Source: JBBPZA01 sp963728925
Lineage (GTDB): Bacteria > Actinomycetota > Thermoleophilia > Solirubrobacterales > Solirubrobacteraceae
Length of the DNA stretch: 64,000 bases
Reading direction: 5' to 3'
Assembly (NCBI GenBank): GCA_963728925.1
Contig: CAVSMB010000029.1
Span: forward strand, 434,001-498,000
Below the pieces are notes generated by a model. It made no database searches and was not told the origin of the DNA. It was given only the letters and a program-made list of their open reading frames with translations. The translations under genes and the position numbers were made by a program. This document shows, piece by piece, positions 9,828-16,873 of the stretch (its first letter is position 1; each line of letters opens with the position of its first letter).

Positions 9828-11525
9828 TCAGGCCTGGAGTACCTGGTGGGCGAAGCGCACGGCGAGGGCGCCGTCGCCGACGGCGCCGGAGACGCGTTTC
9901 GTTGCGCCGGCACGGACGTCGCCGGCGGCGAAGACGCCGGGCTTGACCGTTTCGAGCAGGTGCGGCTGACGGTCGGTCGCGGGCCAGGGGTTGGATCCGT
10001 CACGGGCTGCTGCGCCGTCGCCGCACCTGATGTAGCCGGCCTCGTCGAGGTCGAGCATCATGTGCACCGCCTCGGTGCACGGGTCTGCTCCGATCATCAC
10101 GAACACCGCCGAGACCGCGACGCGCTCGACGTTGCGGTCCGCGCGGCTGCGCAGATCCGCGTGCTCGAGTCGGCCGTTGCCGTGGACGGCGCTCACCTCG
10201 GTCCCGGTGATGATCTCGATGTTCGGACGTGATTCGAGGCGCTCGACGAGGTAGCGCGACATCGTCGCCGCAAGGCCGGCGCCCCGGATGACGATGCGGA
10301 CGCTCCGCGCCGCGCGTGACAAGTGCACCGCGGCCTGGCCGGCCGAGTTGCCGCCTCCCACGACGATCACGTCCTCGCCGCGGCAGCGCTCGGCGTCGCT
10401 CGCCATCGCGGCGTGGTATACGCCCGCGCCAACGAACCGGTCGACGTTGTCGGCCGCGATCTCGCGCCACCGCGCACCAGTGGCGACGACGACCGTGCGG
10501 GCGAGCGCGTGCTGTCCGTCGTCGAGGTCGATGCGGACGAGCCCTTCGGCGCCGCGCGCGAGCTCGACCGCGCGGTGAAAGCTCGACAGCACCGCATCGA
10601 AGCGGCGCGCCTGCAGCGTCGCCTTGCGCGTCAGGTCGATGCCGGAGATCCCGGTGGGAAAGCCGAGGTAGTTCTCGATCCGCGTGCTGGTGCCGGCCTG
10701 GCCGCCCGGCGCCCACGACTCGGCCACGAGGGTCCGCAGCCCCTCGGACCCGCCGTACACCGCGGCCGCGAGCCCCGCGGGGCCGCCGCCGAGCACGACC
10801 AGGTCGAACCGCTCGCCATCGATGTCCGCGCGCAGGCCGAGCTCACGGGCGACCTGAGCGGCCGAGGGGTTGCGCAGCACGGCGGTGTTGCGCACGAGGA
10901 TCGGCGTCTCCTCGCGCGGGATCTTGAGCCACTCGAGCATCGCCGCGCTCTCGGCGTCGGTGTCGACGTTGTACCAGCGGACCGGGATGAGATTGCGCTC
11001 GAGAAGGTCACGCACGTCGAACGCGCGCCGCGAGCCGCGCGGCGCAATGAGCCGCAGAACGCCATACCCGTGTTCCACGTGCCACTCCCTCCGCGCCATC
11101 ATCGTGCGCAGGACGAGCTCGGCCAGCTCGGGCCACGACGCGAGCATCGCTCGCAGCGCAGAGCGCTCGAACGCGATCACGTCCGTCGGCTCGTCGGCGA
11201 CGCACTCGGCGATCGCCGGCTCGCCGGTGAAGGTGGCGATGTCGCCGAGAAACGTCCCGGCGTCCGCGTCGGCGACCCAGACGTCCTTGCCCGGCTTACG
11301 GTCCAGCACCCGCACCCTGCCGTGCTCGATGACGAGAAACGGGGCGTCACGCTGCCCCTGCGCGTACAGCGTGTCCCCCGCCGCGAAGGAACGGCGCGTA
11401 CCCAGCTCGGCCAGCCGCTCGAGCTTCTTCGCCGACATCCGCGGGTACATCAGCTCGTCGCCGAGATCCGGGAAGTTCTCGGCGCGAATCTGCGTGGCTG
11501 TCGTTCCATCGATCGGCGCGGTCAT
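9828..11525 (-). CDS. cyclic-nucleotide-binding domain / thioredoxin-like / thioredoxin-reductase-like flavoprotein fusion
   Basis: A 565-residue three-part protein. Residues about 30-150 form a cyclic-nucleotide-binding (CAP-type) domain with RSFAAGDTLYAQGQ and GTFLGDIATFTGEPAIAECVA. Residues about 165-240 look like a glutaredoxin/thioredoxin fold (IPVRWYNVDTDAESAAMLEWL, then TPILV). The rest is a thioredoxin-reductase-like FAD/NAD(P)H module with VVLGGGPAGLAAAVYGGSEG, WAPGGQAGTSTRIENYLGFP, VIVVGGGNSAGQAAVHLS and GVFAAGDVRAGATKRV. The CxxC redox pair that bacterial TrxR carries just before the NAD(P)H domain is absent (YHAAMASDAERC has one Cys). The ATG at 11525 gives the full CNB domain. 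A nucleotide- or redox-gated reductase is plausible; electron acceptor unknown. Confidence 0.88.
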   Translation of the reverse strand: MTAPIDGTTATQIRAENFPDLGDELMYPRMSAKKLERLAELGTRRSFAAGDTLYAQGQRDAPFLVIEHGRVRVLDRKPGKDVWVADADAGTFLGDIATFTGEPAIAECVADEPTDVIAFERSALRAMLASWPELAELVLRTMMARREWHVEHGYGVLRLIAPRGSRRAFDVRDLLERNLIPVRWYNVDTDAESAAMLEWLKIPREETPILVRNTAVLRNPSAAQVARELGLRADIDGERFDLVVLGGGPAGLAAAVYGGSEGLRTLVAESWAPGGQAGTSTRIENYLGFPTGISGIDLTRKATLQARRFDAVLSSFHRAVELARGAEGLVRIDLDDGQHALARTVVVATGARWREIAADNVDRFVGAGVYHAAMASDAERCRGEDVIVVGGGNSAGQAAVHLSRAARSVRIVIRGAGLAATMSRYLVERLESRPNIEIITGTEVSAVHGNGRLEHADLRSRADRNVERVAVSAVFVMIGADPCTEAVHMMLDLDEAGYIRCGDGAAARDGSNPWPATDRQPHLLETVKPGVFAAGDVRAGATKRVSGAVGDGALAVRFAHQVLQA

Positions 11526-11617
11526 CGACCAAGAGGTAGCAGAATCGCGCCGACCCGGACGATGCCTGCGATCATCGCGCACATGGCGGAGATCGCCGTC
11601 ACGGTGAACGCGTCCGG

Positions 11618-11764
11618 TCAGGCGTACGTGACGTAGGCGGCGGCGCAGCGGCGCATGGCCGCCTCGTCGATGTACTCGTCGGGGCCGTGGGAGACGTCCA
11701 GCCGTCCGCCGCCGTAGGCGAAGGCCGGGATGCCGAGCTGGGAGTACCAGCGCCAGACGCGATC
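11618..11764 (-). pseudogene. M20 peptidase (ArgE/DapE type), C-terminal remnant
   Basis: Forty-eight codons ending TGA at 11618-11620 read DRVWRWYSQLGIPAFAYGGG followed by HGPDEYIDEAAMRR. This is the C-terminal signature of M20 metallopeptidases such as acetylornithine deacetylase, where the His-x-Pro-Asp-Glu segment contributes a metal ligand. The upstream part (about 350 residues) is missing: the reading frame meets the end of the coiled-coil gene at 11766. Its closeness to an intact gene suggests a deletion or rearrangement junction. Confidence 0.7.
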
Positions 11765-11765
11765 G

Positions 11766-12287
11766 TCAGCTGTTCGCCGAGGGCGGCCGCGCGCGGGGCC
11801 AGTCGGGGAGCCGGTCGACGATCCTGCCCAGGCGCTCGGTCGCGCCGTGCAGCGGCTCGACGGTGAGCGCGAGGGCCTGGGCCGTCGGCGCGAGCTCATT
11901 GATGAGCGCGAGCGCGCGCTCGAGCGTCGGCAGGGCGTCGGCGAGGCGCCCGCCCTGATCGGCAACCTCGGCGGCGCGCTGCTCGAGCGTCTCGCCCATC
12001 GCGAGGACTTCTCCGGCGCGACCTTCGAGCGCGCCGGCCGCGCCGAGGATCTCCTCGGCCCGCCGGTCCAGGCGGTCCACCTCGGCCAGCACCTGGCCCG
12101 CCCGCTCGTCGAGACGCTCGACCTGGCCGACGAACTGCGCCTCGAGCTCGTCCACGCGGTCGGTGAGGCGGGCCTCGACGTCGGGCAGCGAGCGCGCGGC
12201 CTCGGCGAGCACGTGGAGGTCGTCGAGGGCCCGTAGGACGAGCTGCGCCGGGATGGTGAACGGCAGGACGCCGCGGACCAGGTCCAT
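11766..12287 (-). CDS. coiled-coil protein of unknown function
   Basis: The 173-residue protein begins with a short amphipathic or hydrophobic stretch (MDLVRGVLPFTIPAQLVLRAL), then consists of almost continuous heptad-like helix from about 25 to 165 (LTDRVDELEAQFVGQVERLDERAGQVLAEVDRLDRRAEEI and similar). It ends with IVDRLPDWPRARPPSANS. No enzyme motif is seen. It may be a membrane-associated scaffold; similar apolipoprotein-like coiled coils are frequent in actinobacteria. A TATCCT box lies 9 nt before the ATG at 12287. It is divergent from prfB, the two starts being only 50 bp apart. Confidence 0.65.
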   Translation of the reverse strand: MDLVRGVLPFTIPAQLVLRALDDLHVLAEAARSLPDVEARLTDRVDELEAQFVGQVERLDERAGQVLAEVDRLDRRAEEILGAAGALEGRAGEVLAMGETLEQRAAEVADQGGRLADALPTLERALALINELAPTAQALALTVEPLHGATERLGRIVDRLPDWPRARPPSANS

Positions 12288-12296
12288 GGAGGCGTG

Positions 12297-12302
12297 AGGA
12301 TA
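12297..12302 (-). promoter_or_regulatory. -10 box (TATCCT) for the coiled-coil gene
   Basis: On the minus strand TATCCT precedes the ATG at 12287 by 9 nt. It lies back-to-back with the prfB -10 box at 12326-12331, so the two promoters overlap in a compact divergent region. Confidence 0.45.
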
Positions 12303-12325
12303 CGTCACGCTCGCGGGAGGCCCGC

Positions 12326-12331
12326 TAGCCT
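12326..12331 (+). promoter_or_regulatory. -10 box (TAGCCT) for leaderless prfB
   Basis: TAGCCT with a 6-nt gap to the ATG at 12338, the same hexamer and spacing as secA. This supports the upstream 28-codon open frame as the true 5' end of prfB. Confidence 0.6.
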
Positions 12332-12337
12332 CACTCC

Positions 12338-13454
12338 ATGGCCACGACGCCCTCCTCCGAGCCCCTCGCCCAGCGGCTGGCCGCCATCCGCGAGCAGATG
12401 TCCCTGCTCTCGGACTACCTTTGACCCGGCTGCGCTCGAGCAGCAGGTAGCAGGGCTCGAGGAGCGCATGGGCGCTCCGGGGTTCTGGGACGGGCAGGAG
12501 CAGGCCGCGCGCGTCGGCGCCGACCACGCGCGGGCCAGCCGGCGCCTGGAGGCCTTCCGCGGGTTGCGGGCCGACGCCGAGGATCTCGAGACCCTCGCCG
12601 AGCTGGCCGTCGAGGACCCGGCGCTCGAGGGCGAGCTGAGCGACCAGGTCGCCTCGGTCGAGGGAAGGCTCGCCGAGCTCGAGGAGGAGCGCCTGTTCGC
12701 CGGCCCCTACGACGCGGGCGACGCGCTCGTCACCGTCAACGCCGGGGCCGGGGGAACCGACGCCCAGGACTGGGCCGAGATGGTGCTGCGCATGGAGATG
12801 CGATGGGCCGAGAAGCGCGGCTTCGACGTCGAGCTGCTCGAGGCGAGCGAGGGGGAGGAGGCGGGGATCAAGTCGGCGACCTTCCGCGCTCGCGGCGAGA
12901 ACGCCTACGGGCTGTTCTCGGCCGAGAAGGGCGTGCATCGGCTTGTGCGCCTGTCGCCCTTCGACGCCGCCCACCGGCGCCAGACGAGCTTCGCGGGCGT
13001 CGAGGTCTCGCCGGTCGTGGAGGAGTCCGGCGAGGTGCAGATCGAGGACGACGACCTGCAGGTCGACACCTACCGCGCGAGCGGCGCGGGCGGCCAGCAC
13101 GTCAACAAGACCGACTCGGCCGTGCGCATCACCCACCGCCCCAGCGGCATCGTCGTGCAGTGCCAGAACGAGCGCTCGCAGTCGGCCAACCGGCAGACGG
13201 CGATGGCGATGCTGCGCTCGCGGCTCATCGAGCTCGAGGAGCGCCGGCGCCGCGAGGAGATCGCCGCCGAGCGCGGCGAGGCCCAGGACGTGAACTTCGG
13301 CTCGCAGATCCGCTCCTACGTCCTGCACCCCTACACGATGGTCAAGGACCTGCGGACCGGCGAGGAGATGGGCGACGCGACGCGCGCGCTGGACGGCGAC
13401 CTCGACCCCTTCGTCCGGGCGTACCTGCTGCAGTCCGCGGATCGGCCCGCGTGA
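12338..13454 (+). CDS. prfB: peptide chain release factor 2, expressed by programmed +1 frameshift
   Basis: Release factor 2 recognises UGA and UAA. Frame 0 runs from ATG 12338 for 28 codons (MATTPSSEPLAQ... ending LSDYL) and stops at TGA 12422-12424. The rest of the protein (343 residues, starting DPAALEQQVAGLEERM) is one base further on. The junction CTT TGA C is the classic RF2 autoregulatory frameshift site: when RF2 is scarce, ribosomes slip +1 and make a 371-residue product. Functional motifs are SPF (RLSPFDAAHRR) for stop-codon recognition and SGAGGQHVN for peptidyl-tRNA hydrolysis. The stop overlaps the GTG of the next gene. Confidence 0.96.
12416..12425 (+). promoter_or_regulatory. 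RF2 programmed +1 frameshift site (TAC CTT TGA C)
   Basis: In-frame CTT at 12419-12421 followed by TGA and C, matching the conserved slippery element of prfB genes. The AGGGGG Shine-Dalgarno-like stimulator found just upstream in E. coli is not present; the preceding bases are CTCTCGGAC. Confidence 0.92.
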
Positions 13455-14920
13455 GCGAGGAGCTCGAGCAGGGCGTCGCGCCCTACCTCGAGGCGCTCTC
13501 CTCCTACGGGTTCCGCGACCCGACCCGTTTCCACGTGCCCGGCCACAAGGGCGGGGCGGGAGCCGACGCGGCGCTCCGCAACACGGTCGGCGAGCGCGCG
13601 CTGCTGGTGGACATCCCGAAGGACACACGCGGGATCGACATGCCCCCGCCGGTCCCGACGCCCTTCGACCTCGCCGAGCGGCTCGCGGCCGACCTCTACG
13701 GGTCGGCCCGCACGTGGTTCCTGCACAACGGCTCGACCCAGGGCAACCACTCGCTGTGCCTCGCCCTCGCACCGCCGGGCACGACGGTCGTCGCCCAGCG
13801 CAACTCGCACGGGAGCATCGTCGACGGCCTCGTGCTCTCCGGCGGGGTCCCGCGCTGGATGGCGCCCGAGTACGAGACCGAGCTGGCGATGGCCACCGGG
13901 GTGACGCCGGAGACGCTCGACGCGGCGCTGGCGTCGGCTCCCGGCGCGCGCGCCGCCTTCGTGGTCTCGCCGACCTACTACGGGATGGCCGCCGACGTGC
14001 AGGGCCTCGCGGCCGTCGCCCACGCGCGCGACGCGGCGCTCGTCGTCGACCAGGCGTGGGGGCCGCACTTCGGCTTCCACCCGGGCGTCCCGCCGGCCGC
14101 CCTGCGCGAGGGCGCCGACGCCGTGGTCAGCTCGACCCACAAGATCGTCGGCTCACTCACGCAGTCCGCGATGCTCCACGTCGCCCGCGACGGCCGCATC
14201 GACCCCGAGCGCGTCGCCCGCACCGTGCGGCTCACGAGCTCGACCAGTCCCTCGTCGCTGCTGCTCGCGTCGCTGGACTCCGCACGCCGTCAGCTCGCCA
14301 TCCACGGCCGCGACCTCCTTGGCCGCACGCTCGCCGCGGCGGCGCGGGCGCGCGAGGCGATCGCGGCGATCGAGGGCTGCCGAGTGGTCGGGGAGGAGCT
14401 GGTCGGGCCCGGGGTCGCCGGGCACGACCCCATGCGGATCGTCATCGACGTGCGCGGGACGGGCCGCTCGGGCTACGAGGTCTCCGACGCGCTGCGCCGC
14501 GGGTCAGACGTCCACGTCGAGCTCGCCACTCACGCCACCATCGTGCTCGTGCTCGGGATCAGCCAGCCGGTGGCCTCGCTGGGCCGCTTCGCCCACGACC
14601 TCGCCGCCGAGCTCGACGAGATCCGCCGGCCCGGGGAGGTCGCCGCGGTGCCACAGCCCTCGGCGGCGACCAATCCCGACGTGGTCGTCGCCCCGCGCGA
14701 CGCCTTCCTGGGCGAGGGCGAGGTCCTCGACGTCGACGCCGCCATCGGGCGCGTGTCCGCCGAGGCGATCGCCGGCTACCCACCCGGCATCCCGGCGCTG
14801 CTGCCCGGCGAGCGCATCACCGCGGAGGTCGTCGCCTACCTGCGCGAGCTCGCGGGCTCGGGCGCGCGGCTGCACGGCGCGAGCGACCCGCGCTTCCGCA
14901 CCGTCTGGGTCCTTCGGTGA
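13451..14920 (+). CDS. Orn/Lys/Arg decarboxylase-family PLP enzyme
   Basis: A 489-residue fold-type I PLP enzyme of the Orn/Lys/Arg decarboxylase major-domain family, starting with FRDPTRFHVPGHKGG and showing FLHNGSTQGNHSLCLAL, RNSHGSIVDGLVLSGG and the PLP-lysine motif SSTHKIVGSLTQ (Lys about 231). The C-terminal domain (about 395-489) includes IAGYPPGIPALLPGERI, typical of the decarboxylase C-terminal fold. It is shorter than the 700-residue proteobacterial biodegradative enzymes and resembles Gram-positive SpeA/Cad-type proteins. Substrate (arginine, lysine or ornithine) cannot be decided. GTG 13451 overlaps the prfB TGA, and its own TGA overlaps the nadC GTG, so the three genes are translationally coupled. 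Confidence 0.88.
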   Translation: MSEELEQGVAPYLEALSSYGFRDPTRFHVPGHKGGAGADAALRNTVGERALLVDIPKDTRGIDMPPPVPTPFDLAERLAADLYGSARTWFLHNGSTQGNHSLCLALAPPGTTVVAQRNSHGSIVDGLVLSGGVPRWMAPEYETELAMATGVTPETLDAALASAPGARAAFVVSPTYYGMAADVQGLAAVAHARDAALVVDQAWGPHFGFHPGVPPAALREGADAVVSSTHKIVGSLTQSAMLHVARDGRIDPERVARTVRLTSSTSPSSLLLASLDSARRQLAIHGRDLLGRTLAAAARAREAIAAIEGCRVVGEELVGPGVAGHDPMRIVIDVRGTGRSGYEVSDALRRGSDVHVELATHATIVLVLGISQPVASLGRFAHDLAAELDEIRRPGEVAAVPQPSAATNPDVVVAPRDAFLGEGEVLDVDAAIGRVSAEAIAGYPPGIPALLPGERITAEVVAYLRELAGSGARLHGASDPRFRTVWVLR

Positions 14921-15732
14921 GCGGGGTCGTCGCCCGCGCGCTGGCCGAGGACGTCGGCACGGGCGACGTCACCACCGCGGCGACCGTCGACGCGAACGCT
15001 CGCGGGCGCGCGACGATCGTCCAAAAGGCGCCCGGGGTGATCTTCGGCCTCGAGCTCGCCGAGGAGGTGTTCCGGGCCCTGGAGCCGGCCGTCGCCGTCG
15101 AGCCCCGGGTGGGCGAGGGCGAGTGGCGCGACGGCGGCGAGGTGATCGTCGTGGAGGGGAGCGCGCGAGCGTTGCTCACCGGCGAGCGGACCGCCCTGAA
15201 CTTCCTCGGGCACCTGTCGGGCATCGCGACGGCGACCGCGCGGGCCGTAGCGGAGGTGCGGGGCACCGGCGTGAAGATCCTCGACACGCGGAAGACGACA
15301 CCGGGGCTGCGCGATCTCGAGAAGGCGGCCGTACGCGCCGGCGGCGGCGTCAACCACCGCGCCGGCCTGTACGACGCGATCCTCATCAAGGAGAACCACG
15401 CGGCGCTCGCGGGCGGCCTCGGCGAGGCGGTGCGCCGCGCCCGCGCGACTGCCCCGGAGCTCTCGCTCGAGGTCGAGTGCCGGACCTTCGCCGAGATCGA
15501 CGAGGCGCTGGAGGCGGGCGCCCAGCTGCTGCTGCTCGACAACTTCGATCCGCCCGGGCTGGCCCGTGCCGTCGAGCGGATCGCGGGCCGGGCCGCGACC
15601 GAGGCGAGCGGCGGTGTGACGCTCGCCACGCTGGGAGCGGTGGCGTCCACCGGCGTGGACTTCATCTCGCTCGGCGCGCTGACCCACTCGGCGCCTTCCC
15701 TTGACCTCTCTCTCCTGCTCGAGCCGGTCTGA
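14917..15732 (+). CDS. nadC: nicotinate-nucleotide diphosphorylase (carboxylating), quinolinate PRTase
   Basis: This 271-residue enzyme converts quinolinate and PRPP into nicotinate mononucleotide in de novo NAD synthesis. Motifs are LAEDVGTGDVTT near the start, GERTALNFLGHLSGIAT, LDTRKTTPGLRDLEKAAVRAGGG, HRAGLYDAILIKENH and the C-terminal VDFISLGALTHSAPSLD. Length and motif order are normal. The GTG at 14917 overlaps the TGA of the decarboxylase. nadA follows about 130 nt downstream with its own promoter; no nadB (L-aspartate oxidase) is adjacent, so it must lie elsewhere or be replaced, for example by aspartate dehydrogenase. Confidence 0.95.
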   Translation: MSGVVARALAEDVGTGDVTTAATVDANARGRATIVQKAPGVIFGLELAEEVFRALEPAVAVEPRVGEGEWRDGGEVIVVEGSARALLTGERTALNFLGHLSGIATATARAVAEVRGTGVKILDTRKTTPGLRDLEKAAVRAGGGVNHRAGLYDAILIKENHAALAGGLGEAVRRARATAPELSLEVECRTFAEIDEALEAGAQLLLLDNFDPPGLARAVERIAGRAATEASGGVTLATLGAVASTGVDFISLGALTHSAPSLDLSLLLEPV

Positions 15733-15736
15733 CGAG

Positions 15737-15766
15737 GGGCGGCCGGCCCGATGAGGGCGGCCGGCC
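15737..15766 (+). terminator. GC-rich repeat/hairpin after nadC
   Basis: The 12-mer GGGCGGCCGGCC occurs at 15737-15748 and again at 15755-15766. Each copy contains the self-complementary GGCCGGCC, so the copies can pair across a short loop. It sits 5 nt after the nadC stop and before the nadA promoter. No T-tract follows. Confidence 0.4.
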
Positions 15767-15795
15767 GACGCCCGCAGGAAGGCGGACCGGCCGCC

Positions 15796-15836
15796 TACAA
15801 TGGAGAAGGACCCGGTGCACCCCCTCGGCGCACCGG
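15796..15836 (+). promoter_or_regulatory. nadA promoter and leader hairpin
   Basis: A good -10 match, TACAAT, lies at 15796-15801, giving an expected leader of about 50 nt. Inside that leader CCGGTGC (15812-15818) and GCACCGG (15830-15836) form a perfect 7-bp stem with an 11-nt loop. It could be an mRNA hairpin or an operator near the transcription start; no known NAD regulator motif could be assigned. Confidence 0.45.
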
Positions 15837-15859
15837 CCCTCGGACCCGGAGACCGCACG

Positions 15860-16873
15860 ATGAAGACCCTTCCCGTTCTTCCCAACGGCCCGACCGACGC
15901 ACCGCTCGTCTCGCTCGAGGACCACGCAGCGCTGCAGCGCGAGATCCGCGCGCTTGCCAAGGAGCGCAACGCGGTGATCCTCGCCCACAACTACCAGGTG
16001 CCCGAGGTCCAGGCGGTGGCCGACTTCGTCGGCGACTCGCTCGGGCTCTCGCGCCAGGCCGCCGCCACCGACGCCGAAGTGATCGTCTTCTGCGGCGTGC
16101 ACTTCATGGCCGAGACCGCGTCGATCCTCGCGCCGGACAAGACGGTGCTCATCCCCGACGCCGATGCCGGCTGCTCGCTGGCCGACTCGATCACCGCCGA
16201 CCAGCTGCGCGAGTGGAAGGCCGCCCACCCCGGCGCGGTCGTCGTCATGTACGTCAACACCTCGGCCGAGGTCAAGGCGGAGACCGACTACTGCTGCACC
16301 TCCGCCAACGCCGTCGGCGTCGTCGAGCACATCCTGCGCGAGCACGGCCCCGGCACCGAGATCCTCTTCGGCCCCGACATGTTCCTCGGCGCCTACGTGG
16401 AGAAGACGCTCGGCGTGCGCCTGCACGTGTGGGACGGCGAGTGCCACGTGCACGCGGGGATCCGGCCGGCCGACATCACGCAGGTGCGCGCGCAGCACCC
16501 CGACGCGGATTTCCTCATCCATCCCGAGTGCGGCTGCTCGACGAGCGTCATGGAGTACGTCGCCGCCGGCGACGTCGAGGGCGAGGGCGTGCATATGCTC
16601 TCGACCGGTGGGATGCTCGACTACGCCAAGCAGGCCAGGGGCGGGACGGCGATCGTCGCCACCGAGACGGGGATGCTCCACGGCCTGCGCGAGGCGGCCC
16701 CCGACACCGAGTTCATCGCCGCCAACGAGCGCGCAGTGTGCCGCTACATGAAGATGATCACGCTGCCCAAGCTGCGCGACGGGCTGCGCGACACGCGCGA
16801 CCTCGTCAAGGTGCCCGAGGACGTGGCCGACCGCGCGCGGCTCCCGATCGAGCGCATGATCGCCATCTCCTAG
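15860..16873 (+). CDS. nadA: quinolinate synthase NadA (4Fe-4S)
   Basis: A 337-residue quinolinate synthase, which condenses iminoaspartate with dihydroxyacetone phosphate. Visible motifs are LAHNYQVPEVQAVADFVGDSL, the first cluster cysteine in VIVFCGVHFMAET (Cys78), the second in DYCCTSAN, and the third in HPECGCSTSVME, which together hold one 4Fe-4S cluster. STGGMLDYAK and RAVCRYMKMITL follow. ATG 15860 was chosen over an in-frame ATG at 15800 because the latter overlaps the -10 box, and because GGAG precedes 15860 at suitable spacing. Its TAG shares the bases CTAG with the stop of the convergent hydrolase-glycosyltransferase gene. Confidence 0.95.
   Translation: MKTLPVLPNGPTDAPLVSLEDHAALQREIRALAKERNAVILAHNYQVPEVQAVADFVGDSLGLSRQAAATDAEVIVFCGVHFMAETASILAPDKTVLIPDADAGCSLADSITADQLREWKAAHPGAVVVMYVNTSAEVKAETDYCCTSANAVGVVEHILREHGPGTEILFGPDMFLGAYVEKTLGVRLHVWDGECHVHAGIRPADITQVRAQHPDADFLIHPECGCSTSVMEYVAAGDVEGEGVHMLSTGGMLDYAKQARGGTAIVATETGMLHGLREAAPDTEFIAANERAVCRYMKMITLPKLRDGLRDTRDLVKVPEDVADRARLPIERMIAIS

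Noticed and set aside
9960..10320. Canonical thioredoxin reductase call for the fusion flavoprotein
   Set aside because: The CxxC motif is missing; I keep a neutral TrxR-like label.
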